Shown in pieces: positions 1 to 5,172 of a stretch of 6,875 nucleotides of DNA. The notes below the pieces were generated by a model that saw nothing but the letters and a program-made list of their open reading frames with translations, did no database searches and was not told the origin of the DNA. The DNA comes from Kiritimatiellia bacterium. Lineage in GTDB: Bacteria > Verrucomicrobiota > Kiritimatiellia > B70-G9. The stretch lies in the NCBI GenBank assembly GCA_012961745.1, contig DTYT01000015.1, positions 1 through 6,875 on the forward strand, given 5' to 3'. Each line of letters starts with the position of its first letter. Within the stretch, counting starts at the first letter, position 1. The position numbers were made by a program, and so were the translations under genes.

Positions 1-116
1 CCGAGGACCACCGCACTCCAAAGGCTTGAACGGCTACCAATATTTTAGCCGGCAGAGTCCGTTCCGCCAGCCGCGGCCTTCCGTTTTCAAACAAGGCATT
101 GACGGACTGTTCCGAG
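1..116. other. Flank after prfA with no confident gene
   Basis: These 116 bases lie downstream of the prfA stop on the minus strand. In many bacteria prmC, the methyltransferase that modifies the release-factor GGQ glutamine, follows here. The only ATG just after prfA (minus strand, 97-99) opens a frame of 21 codons that stops at TAG. Another minus-strand frame is open to the window edge, with a possible TTG start, but its roughly 30 visible residues do not resemble the start of PrmC. A plus-strand frame is also open across the region and into prfA antisense. I see no terminator hairpin with a T-tract. No gene is called. Confidence 0.4.
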
Positions 117-1235
117 CTATGGTTTCTCAGGCGGAGCCTGGCCTACTGTCGCCCCAGAAGATGCAACTGATTCCAGCAGCAGGTTCCTTTCGCGGGCGAG
201 CAGGGCGTCGATGATCGGATCCAGTTCGCCGTCGAGAATACGGTCGAGGGTATACAGGGTCAGGTCGATGCGGTGGTCGGTGACCCGGTTCTGAGGAAAA
301 TTGTAGGTGCGGATTCTTTCGCTTCTATCCCCGCTGGCAATCTGCTGGCGGCGCAGGTGCGCGGTTTGCACCTGTTGCTCGCGGCGCAGGCGGTCGAGCA
401 GTCGTGCCCGTAAGACCCGCATTGCCTTTTCGCGGTTCTGGATCTGGGAGCGTTCGTCCTGGCTCTGAACCACGATGCCGGTGGGCAGATGGGTGATGCG
501 TACCGCCGAGTCGGTGGTATTGACGCTCTGCCCTCCCGGTCCGGACGAGCGGAAGACATCAATGCGGATGTCCTGGGGCCGGATCTCCACTTCGTCGGTG
601 GATTTCACTTCCGGCAGGACCGCGACCGTCGCCGCCGAAGTATGGATTCGGCCGCCCGATTCGGTAACCGGGATGCGCTGGACGCGGTGCACTCCGCATT
701 CGTTGTGGAGGAAACGAAAGACCTGGCTGCCCTCCACGGCGAAAGTGATTTCCTTGTATCCGCCGCGATCGGTGGGATGGGCGTCCATGAGGCTTATCCT
801 CCACCCCCGTTTCTCAGCGTATCGGGAGTACATCCGGAAAAGGTCCGCCGCAAATAGCGCGGCCTCTTCGCCGCCGGTCCCGGCGCGGATCTCCATTATC
901 ACGTTGCGGTTCTCATCAGGGTCCGGGGGAAGCAGCAGTGACTTCAGCAGGGTTACTTCCCGTTCCAGGCGGGGCCGGATAGATGCGATTTCCTCCCGGG
1001 CCATCTGCCGGATTTCGCTTTCCTGCCTCTCGTCCCGGACCAGGTCCTCGGCCTGGACCAACCGGTTGTGAAGGTCCTCGATGGAGCGGCAGCTTTGCAG
1101 CAGCCGCCGCAGGCGCGAATGTTCGGCGGTAAGCTCGCGCAGCCGCCGGGGATCGGAGGCGGCTTGCGCGAACCGATTCTCGATGTCGTGCAGGCGGGCT
1201 TCGGTGCGGGCCCTTATGGATACATAGTCGAGCAT
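117..1235 (-). CDS. prfA: Peptide chain release factor 1 (RF1)
   Basis: RF1 reads UAA and UAG in the ribosomal A site and triggers peptidyl-tRNA hydrolysis. The 372-residue product is close to the usual 360. An alpha-helical, charged N-terminal domain (about 1-105) precedes the decoding and catalytic core. The stop-codon-reading tripeptide is PVT at 189-191, the P-x-T form that marks RF1 rather than the SPF form of RF2. The catalytic GGQ is at 234-236 within SSGPGGQSVNTTDSAVRITH, and RIHTSAATVAV (196-206) is also typical. The ATG at 1233-1235 is preceded by a purine-rich SD (GAGGGGGA on the minus strand, 1242-1249) six bases away, which supports this start. The gene lies 59 bp after rpmE on the same strand with no terminator between, so the two probably share a transcript. 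The last 15 or so residues (SSGATVGQAPPEKP) are a non-conserved tail. Confidence 0.98.
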   Translation of the reverse strand: MLDYVSIRARTEARLHDIENRFAQAASDPRRLRELTAEHSRLRRLLQSCRSIEDLHNRLVQAEDLVRDERQESEIRQMAREEIASIRPRLEREVTLLKSLLLPPDPDENRNVIMEIRAGTGGEEAALFAADLFRMYSRYAEKRGWRISLMDAHPTDRGGYKEITFAVEGSQVFRFLHNECGVHRVQRIPVTESGGRIHTSAATVAVLPEVKSTDEVEIRPQDIRIDVFRSSGPGGQSVNTTDSAVRITHLPTGIVVQSQDERSQIQNREKAMRVLRARLLDRLRREQQVQTAHLRRQQIASGDRSERIRTYNFPQNRVTDHRIDLTLYTLDRILDGELDPIIDALLARERNLLLESVASSGATVGQAPPEKP

Positions 1236-1294
1236 ACACGGTCCCCCTCAACCGGAGAGCTCCGTCAGAAGCGGGGGTAACAGGGTAGGGCGGG

Positions 1295-1519
1295 CTAATT
1301 CTCGCTGCCGGTTCCGGGCGTCGCGCCGTACTTGCGGCGAAACCGTTCGACGCGGCCCTCGGTGTCGATGAATTTGGCCTTGCCGGTATAGAAAGGATGG
1401 CAGCGCGAGCAGGTGTTGACGTGCATTTCCTTGACGGTCGAGCCGGTATGGATCACGTTTCCGCACGCACACGCGATCACCGCGTTCTGGAAGTATTCCG
1501 GGTGAATTCCCTTTTTCAT
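1295..1519 (-). CDS. rpmE: 50S ribosomal protein bL31, zinc-binding type
   Basis: bL31 is a small protein of the large subunit that contributes to a bridge between the ribosomal subunits. The 74-residue product starts MKKGIHPEYF and contains the family core CACGN, STVKEMHVNTCSRCHPF, YTGK and GRVERFRRKYG. Four cysteines (17, 19, 37, 40) form the C-x-C plus C-x-x-C zinc ligand set, so this is the zinc-containing form and not the cysteine-free paralogue used under zinc starvation. The frame stays open 26 codons upstream, to 1597. The ATG at 1517-1519 is chosen because homologues begin MKK and because a good SD (GAGGTG on the minus strand, 1529-1534) lies nine bases before it. A promoter candidate at 1551-1579 also falls inside the longer frame, which argues against the upstream start. 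Confidence 0.97.
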   Translation of the reverse strand: MKKGIHPEYFQNAVIACACGNVIHTGSTVKEMHVNTCSRCHPFYTGKAKFIDTEGRVERFRRKYGATPGTGSEN

Positions 1520-1530
1520 TGCCCGCCGCA

Positions 1531-1546
1531 CCTCTATTGTGAGAGG
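1531..1546 (-). promoter_or_regulatory. Small hairpin overlapping the rpmE SD
   Basis: On the minus strand CCTCT (1546-1542) can pair with AGAGG (1535-1531) across a six-base loop. The 3' arm includes the GAGG of the rpmE Shine-Dalgarno sequence. Folding would hide the ribosome binding site, an arrangement compatible with translational control of bL31. Autogenous control of bL31 through its leader has been reported in E. coli, but no sequence similarity to that leader is claimed here. The stem is only 5 bp and could be chance. Confidence 0.3.
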
Positions 1547-1550
1547 CAGT

Positions 1551-1579
1551 AACATATAGCTGCCCCCGGCCGATTTCAA
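1551..1579 (-). promoter_or_regulatory. Sigma70-like promoter candidate for rpmE-prfA
   Basis: On the minus strand TTGAAA (1579-1574) matches five of six positions of the -35 consensus. After a 17-base spacer, TATGTT (1556-1551) matches four of six positions of the -10 consensus, including the leading TA and the final T. An alternative -10, TATATG, overlaps it with a 15-base spacer. Transcription would start near 1544, giving a leader of roughly 25 bases before the rpmE ATG. The spot is AT-rich compared with the surrounding DNA, which fits a promoter. It was called by eye. Confidence 0.5.
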
Positions 1580-1605
1580 GATGTTTTTGCCGCCCAACGA
1601 CCGGT

Positions 1606-1626
1606 GGGGTTCGTCCCGCGAACCCC
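1606..1626. repeat. Perfect 8-bp inverted repeat
   Basis: GGGGTTCG (1606-1613) and CGAACCCC (1619-1626) are exact reverse complements separated by the five-base loop TCCCG. No T-tract follows on either strand, so it is not a standard intrinsic terminator. It lies upstream of the rpmE promoter candidate and about 315 bp before the kinase start. It could be an operator or part of an untranslated RNA. Function unknown. Confidence 0.6.
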
Positions 1627-1673
1627 TTGGCGCGCGGTCGCCGCAGAAGGCGGCCCTCTGATGGACTGAGTTT

Positions 1674-1714
1674 CCGCCTGCCGGTGCCGCGGTCGGCGGG
1701 CAGCCGGCAGGCGG
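1674..1714. repeat. Strong GC-rich hairpin, 11+4 bp stem
   Basis: CCGCCTGCCGG (1674-1684) and CCGGCAGGCGG (1704-1714) are perfect 11-bp reverse complements. Inside them TGCC (1685-1688) can pair with GGCA (1699-1702), extending the stem to 15 bp with one bulged G at 1703 and a ten-base loop. A stem of this length is unlikely to be an accident even in GC-rich DNA. A short TTTT run occurs only about 20 bases further on the plus strand, too far for a classic terminator. It could be a REP-like element or a structured leader of the kinase transcript. Confidence 0.65.
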
Positions 1715-1940
1715 TTGAGACCCGCGGTTGCGGTTTTACCCCCGCCGGAAGCGTTGCAAGCGCTCCAAGGTGGCATGGTTCCGGTTCCAATCTGTGGTCA
1801 ACACAGCCGGCGGCGTCTCCAGCTACCCCGAAGGTGCTCTCCTGGCGGTTGCCCCGTGCGCGGCGTGCTGCTATGCTCAGGCCGCTTGTCAAATGGCATG
1901 ATGACTGCTTCCCAATCGCAGTGAGCGCGGGGGACGGGTC

Positions 1941-3665
1941 ATGGATGGCGAGGCGAAATCCGGGAGCGGCACAGAGACGACTACCCGGCCGGGCGAAATG
2001 CCGGTGCCGCCGCAGGTGCCCGGCCCGGGATTCCGTCTGGGAAAATATCTGATCGAACAGGTTCTCGGTCATGGGGCGATGGCGACGGTCTATCTAGCCC
2101 GTGACGAGACCGGACACGAGGTTGCCATCAAGGTGTTTCAGGAAGGGCCGGGAGTCTCGGCCACCATGCTGGAAAGATTCCGGCGCGAGGCGGAAGCCTC
2201 CAAGAAGCTTCGGAGGCATCCTCACATTCTGACCATTTACGAGACCGGACGCCAAGGGCCATACCACTACATCGTGATGGAGTCGGTGCGGCGCAGTAAG
2301 ACGCTCGATTCCGCACTGGAAAGCACACCGATGACCCTCAGGGCCGTGGTGGAGATCATCATCAAGATCGCGTGGGCGCTGCAGTACGCCCACAGCCGGG
2401 GGATCGTGCATCGGGATGTGAAACCCAGCAACATCCTGGTAGACGAGTTCGGGGAACCGCAGCTTTCGGATTTCGGAGTGGCCGAGCTGGTGGACTGGCC
2501 CTCATGTACGGTGACCGGTGCGCTGACCGGGACGCCGCTGTACATGTCTCCGGAACAGGCGCGGGGCGAGCACGTGGGGACTTCCAGTGATATCTATTCG
2601 CTGGGGGTGGTGCTATACGGGGCGGTGGCCGGCGTGCTGCCGTACAGTGTCGGGCACCGGGCCCGGGTGCAGGATGTTCTCAAGGCCGTGCAGGAGGAGC
2701 CTCCGAGGCGCCCGCGGCTGTTCCGGAGGGAGATATCCGCGGATCTGGAGGCGGTGATGCTCAAGGCCCTCTCCAAGAACCCGTCGGACCGCTACCGTGA
2801 CGCAGAGGCCTTCGCCCAGGATCTGGAAAGGGCACTGGCTGGAAAGCGTGTATCGGCCAGGCATCCCAGCGTAGCGGACGACGTGTCCTTCTGGTTGCGG
2901 AAGCACCGGCAGGCGATGTGGACGAGCTTGGTGTGCGTGGTGGTGGGGCTTGGAGTGGACCTCTATTCGCGCGTGAGGCTGATGGATGCGCGGACCGAGG
3001 GGCTGATCCACCTGGCGCGGCTGCGGTCGGTACAGGAGCGATTGGAGACCTATCGCGCCGGAGGGGAGAACAGCGCCGCCCGGCCGCAGGCCTGGGACCA
3101 GCTTCGGCGGGGCCGCCGGGCGATGCGGGAAGGGGATTGGGGGCAGGCGGCCCGGTTACTGGGCAATTCCGCCGAACTGTTTGCGCGGATGGGCGACGGA
3201 TGGATGGAATCGGTGGCGGTGCTGGAAAGAGCCCGCGTACTACTGGCGGCGGGAAATCTTGCCGAGGCGATGGCCGAGTACGAGCGCCTGCTGGCTCTGA
3301 AGGGGGGATCGCGGCTGATGAAGGACATGGGCCGCTGGGACCTGGAGTGGTATCTGGTGCGGGCCGGCAGCGAGAACGAGGCGGCCCTGATGGTCCGGGA
3401 ATATCCCCCCCGCGGCCCGTTCCGTGAGCTGGTATTGATCCTTGCGGGAGAAAAGCAGCCCGACCAGCTGCGGGCGGCTCTGGCGGAAATGCCGCGCATC
3501 TTCCGCAACGACGCGTGGTTTGCAATGGCGGTGCGCGCCGAACGTGTAGGGGACCGGCACGTACAGACAATGGCGCTGGAGGAAACCTTGAGAACCAGCA
3601 TCCCCAGCTACGAGTGGCCGGCGCCCCTAGCTCAACGACTGCTGCAGGAGGCGAGGCGCAAATGA
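1941..3665 (+). CDS. Membrane-anchored Ser/Thr protein kinase (Hanks type)
   Basis: This 574-residue protein should transfer phosphate from ATP to Ser/Thr residues in cytoplasmic partners. After a Pro/Thr-rich lead of about 30 residues, the kinase domain (about 36-298) has every key element: Gly-rich loop GHGAMATVY (43-51), VAIK lysine 64, helix-C glutamate near 84, catalytic loop HRDVKPSN (157-164, Asp159), DFG (177-179), SPE (203-205, for APE), DIYSLGV Asp217, and Arg284. It is an RD kinase; Thr190, 192, 196 and 198 are candidate activation-loop sites. One short hydrophobic segment (about 326-342) would anchor it, placing the last 230 residues outside the cytoplasm. There, 384-453 looks like two TPR-type helix pairs (REGDWGQAARLL, AAGNLAEAMAEYERLL); no PASTA repeats are seen. 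The ATG has a good SD (1929-1934). It overlaps the next gene by 4 bp. The catalytic call is sure; the substrate is unknown. Confidence 0.93.
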   Translation: MDGEAKSGSGTETTTRPGEMPVPPQVPGPGFRLGKYLIEQVLGHGAMATVYLARDETGHEVAIKVFQEGPGVSATMLERFRREAEASKKLRRHPHILTIYETGRQGPYHYIVMESVRRSKTLDSALESTPMTLRAVVEIIIKIAWALQYAHSRGIVHRDVKPSNILVDEFGEPQLSDFGVAELVDWPSCTVTGALTGTPLYMSPEQARGEHVGTSSDIYSLGVVLYGAVAGVLPYSVGHRARVQDVLKAVQEEPPRRPRLFRREISADLEAVMLKALSKNPSDRYRDAEAFAQDLERALAGKRVSARHPSVADDVSFWLRKHRQAMWTSLVCVVVGLGVDLYSRVRLMDARTEGLIHLARLRSVQERLETYRAGGENSAARPQAWDQLRRGRRAMREGDWGQAARLLGNSAELFARMGDGWMESVAVLERARVLLAAGNLAEAMAEYERLLALKGGSRLMKDMGRWDLEWYLVRAGSENEAALMVREYPPRGPFRELVLILAGEKQPDQLRAALAEMPRIFRNDAWFAMAVRAERVGDRHVQTMALEETLRTSIPSYEWPAPLAQRLLQEARRK

Positions 3666-4237
3666 CTTCGTACCCCCGGATGGGACGCGCTCACCGCCCG
3701 GCGCGCCGGGAGACGCGGGCCGGCGGGGCCGAGGTACGCCTGCTGATCCTGGTGCTGGTACTGGGACTGCTGGGAGCGGCTGCAGCCGGACTGCGGCGGG
3801 TATTTGTCGAGATGCGGAACGAAAGGGAATGCATTGAGCGTCTCCAGCAGATCTATTCGGCCTTGGAACTCTACCAGGCGCAGCACGGGGCCCTCCCGCG
3901 GCTGGTGCTTTATCCTGAACAGAAGTACGCCCGCGGCTCGTTGCTTCGCTTCCTGCGAGATACTGGGTATCCGGAAGAGCTCGCCCTTTGTCCGGGCTGC
4001 GCCCGGCGCATTGGGGAGCACGGAGTCGGCTACATCTGGAACACGGAACTCAACAACCGCCGTCTGGGCGAGACCGAGCTGACCTGGATGCTGGTGGAAA
4101 TCAACGCGTTGGACCCCACCAATTATCCCGCGCCGCACCGTGGGAGGTACCACGTGCTTTATACCGACGGATCGGTGCGGCGTACCATGCGCCCGCCCTT
4201 GGGGCGAAGACCCGGTTCCGATAGTGCGTGGCGATAA
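3662..4237 (+). CDS. Small membrane-anchored pseudopilin-like protein with H-X9-DG motif
   Basis: The 191-residue product has a basic N-terminus (1-26), one hydrophobic helix (about 27-43, LLILVLVLGLLGAAAAG), an amphipathic extension (RNERECIERLQQIYSALELY, 52-71) and a soluble C-terminal part. This is the layout of type II/IV pseudopilins. HRGRYHVLYTDG (159-170) fits exactly the H-X9-DG signature seen in many short pilin-like proteins of Planctomycetota and relatives. CPGC (110-113) may bind metal or form a disulfide. The leader is degenerate: GG at 21-22 could be a processing point, but the glutamate normally at +5 is missing, so cleavage by prepilin peptidase is doubtful. The start is the ATG overlapping the kinase stop (ATGA), with AGGAGG at 3646-3651 ten bases before it; the frame is open upstream to 3515 but that part lies over the kinase. 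Coupled translation suggests a joint role with the kinase. The family is inferred, not certain. Confidence 0.72.
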   Translation: MTSYPRMGRAHRPARRETRAGGAEVRLLILVLVLGLLGAAAAGLRRVFVEMRNERECIERLQQIYSALELYQAQHGALPRLVLYPEQKYARGSLLRFLRDTGYPEELALCPGCARRIGEHGVGYIWNTELNNRRLGETELTWMLVEINALDPTNYPAPHRGRYHVLYTDGSVRRTMRPPLGRRPGSDSAWR

Positions 4238-4258
4238 GCCCTCGTTCAGGCGGTGGCC

Positions 4259-4276
4259 CGTCTCGTGTCCGAGACG
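4259..4276. repeat. Perfect 7-bp hairpin after the pilin-like gene
   Basis: CGTCTCG (4259-4265) and CGAGACG (4270-4276) are exact reverse complements around the loop TGTC. It sits 22 bases past the stop of the pilin-like gene, where a terminator would be expected, but ATCCTCATC follows instead of a T-tract. It could still stabilise the 3' end of the upstream mRNA or act as a weak or Rho-assisted terminator. The rest of the 183-bp gap (4238-4420) shows no other gene beyond a 14-codon frame (4321-4365) that is probably chance. Confidence 0.45.
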
Positions 4277-4420
4277 ATCCTCATCCCCGCCGGGCTCGCA
4301 AGGGGTGCGGCGGTGGGATTATGAGCTTGCCGCGCGTGGTGGCCGGGATCATGCTGGTGTGCTAGGTGGCGGTGGGGCGGCAGGGCGATTCGCGGTTTTT
4401 CCCGTTGCGGGCTAGGATAA

Positions 4421-4774
4421 ATGGAGTGGAAGCAGATACTGGAAGGGCTGGCCGAAGGACGGATATCGGAAGAAGAAGCCGCCCGCCTACTGTGGACTCT
4501 GCTTGGGCAGAGAACCCGATCCGCCGACTTGGACTTGGACAGATTGCGGCGGCGCGGGGTTCCGGAAGTGGTCTTCTGCCAGGGCAAGAGTCCCGCCCAG
4601 GTGGAGGAGATCGTGGAGGCTCTGTTGGCTTCCGGGCAGCCGGTGTTGGCCACCCGCATCAGCGAAGAGCAGGCCGCCGGGCTGCTCAAGCGGTTTCCGG
4701 AGCTTGAGTACATCCCGAGGCCCGCATCGTCCGCTCTTCGGCGGGGGAGAACCTCTGCGGCCGGGTATGCGTAG
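4421..4774 (+). CDS. larB: LarB N-terminal fragment
   Basis: This frame encodes 117 residues as it stands. Residues 1-97 are LarB-like: a helical start (EGLAEGRISEEEAARLL, 10-26), then the family block LDLDRLRRRGVPEVVF (37-52) and GKSPAQVEEIVEALL (55-69). This part precedes the PurE-like domain. The last 20 residues (from IPRPASS to the stop) are out-of-frame readthrough and match nothing expected. The ATG at 4421 is the natural family start, though the possible SD (AGGA, 4414-4417) is only three bases away, which is closer than usual. Alone this fragment lacks the catalytic region and should be inactive. Confidence 0.7.
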   Translation: MEWKQILEGLAEGRISEEEAARLLWTLLGQRTRSADLDLDRLRRRGVPEVVFCQGKSPAQVEEIVEALLASGQPVLATRISEEQAAGLLKRFPELEYIPRPASSALRRGRTSAAGYA

Positions 4775-5172
4775 TGAGTGCGGGAACCGCGGACCTTCCG
4801 GTAAGCGAGGAAGCAGCCCTCACCGCCGAGTTCCTCGGTGCCCGGGTGGAAAGGATGTACGATGTGGGGGTGGCGGGACTGCACCGGGTGATGAGATTCG
4901 TATCCCTTTTGCGGAATTCTCGCGCGCTGGTGGTGGTGGCCGGTATGGAGGGAGCGTTGCCTTCCGTGGTCGCGGGACTGGTTGACCGCCCGGTCATTGC
5001 AGTTCCCACCAGTGTGGGATATGGTGCCAGTCTGCAGGGACTGGCGGCGCTGCTGGGAATGCTGAATAGCTGTGTAGCGGGCGTGACGGTGGTCAACATC
5101 GACAACGGATTCGGGGCAGGAGTGGCCGCGGCCATGATCAACCGCCTTCCAGAGCGGCAGAACCGGCAATGA
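4774..5172 (+). CDS. larB: LarB C-terminal (PurE-like) fragment
   Basis: This frame carries the catalytic half of LarB, related to the AIR carboxylase PurE. Seen here are SAGTADLPVSEEA, YDVGVAGLHR, VVAGMEGALPSVVAGL, RPVIAVPTSVGYGAS and NSCVAGVTVVNIDNGFGAG. The cysteine in MLNSC (residue 100 of this piece, about 218 in the rejoined protein) corresponds to the LarB cysteine described as forming a covalent adduct with the substrate pyridinium. The GTG at 4774 is the first possible start within the conserved region, but LarB homology begins upstream: in this frame 4711-4773 reads HPEARIV through GRVCV, which is normal LarB sequence. No SD precedes the GTG. The piece is therefore better read as the tail of a frameshifted gene than as an independent one. 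Confidence 0.7.
   Translation: MSAGTADLPVSEEAALTAEFLGARVERMYDVGVAGLHRVMRFVSLLRNSRALVVVAGMEGALPSVVAGLVDRPVIAVPTSVGYGASLQGLAALLGMLNSCVAGVTVVNIDNGFGAGVAAAMINRLPERQNRQ

Larger units (their letters stand above)
1580..1940. other. Divergent intergenic region, rpmE / kinase
   Basis: This stretch separates the minus-strand rpmE-prfA operon from the plus-strand kinase operon. It holds two inverted repeats, listed separately, and GCGGTTG at 1711-1717, 1724-1730 and 1845-1851. A small open frame (1715-1924, plus) ends 17 bp before the kinase, but its residue content is Pro/Arg/Gly-rich and unlike a real protein. No convincing -35/-10 pair for the kinase was found. The kinase SD (GGGGGA, 1929-1934) lies at the right edge. 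Confidence 0.5.
4421..5172 (+). pseudogene. larB: larB, interrupted by a one-base frameshift
   Basis: LarB is the first enzyme of nickel-pincer nucleotide synthesis. It carboxylates the pyridinium ring of nicotinic acid adenine dinucleotide and hydrolyses it, yielding pyridinium-3,5-biscarboxylic acid mononucleotide and AMP. The two halves of one LarB lie in different frames: start to about codon 97 in the frame of 4421, the rest in the frame of 4708. At 4706-4713 the DNA reads GAGTACAT. One extra C after 4711 would give Glu-Tyr-His-Pro-Glu-Ala-Arg-Ile and join the frames into a single 250-residue protein of normal LarB length with no other defect. The first frame otherwise ends at TAG 4772-4774. 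No slippery heptamer for -1 frameshifting is visible at the break. All later core motifs are intact and no other decay is seen, so a sequencing or assembly error or a very recent mutation is likely. The gene overlaps larC by 4 bp. Confidence 0.85.

Noticed and set aside
1606..1626. T-arm of a tRNA
   Set aside because: GGTTCG occurs, but the loop is five bases, not seven, and no acceptor, D or anticodon arm can be drawn around it.
1715..1924. 69-codon plus-strand frame ending 17 bp before the kinase
   Set aside because: No good SD and an irregular Pro/Gly/Arg/Gln composition; it lies over the hairpin-rich intergenic DNA. A real small gene cannot be fully excluded.
1248..2072. 274-codon open frame on the minus strand
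   Set aside because: It covers rpmE in another frame and runs across the intergenic region into kinase antisense; composition is not protein-like.
2761..3570. 269-codon open frame on the minus strand
   Set aside because: Antisense to the kinase C-terminal half, Pro/Arg/Ala-rich low-complexity product.
4259..4276. Intrinsic terminator of the kinase operon
   Set aside because: The stem is good but no T-tract follows, so it is listed only as a hairpin.
4321..4365. 14-residue hydrophobic peptide frame (MSLPRVVAGIMLVC) before larB
   Set aside because: Could be imagined as a leader peptide, but there is no good SD and no attenuator structure after it.
4700..4720. Programmed -1 frameshift site in larB
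   Set aside because: No X-XXY-YYZ heptamer at the break. Simple base loss is the better explanation, though the finding is kept open.
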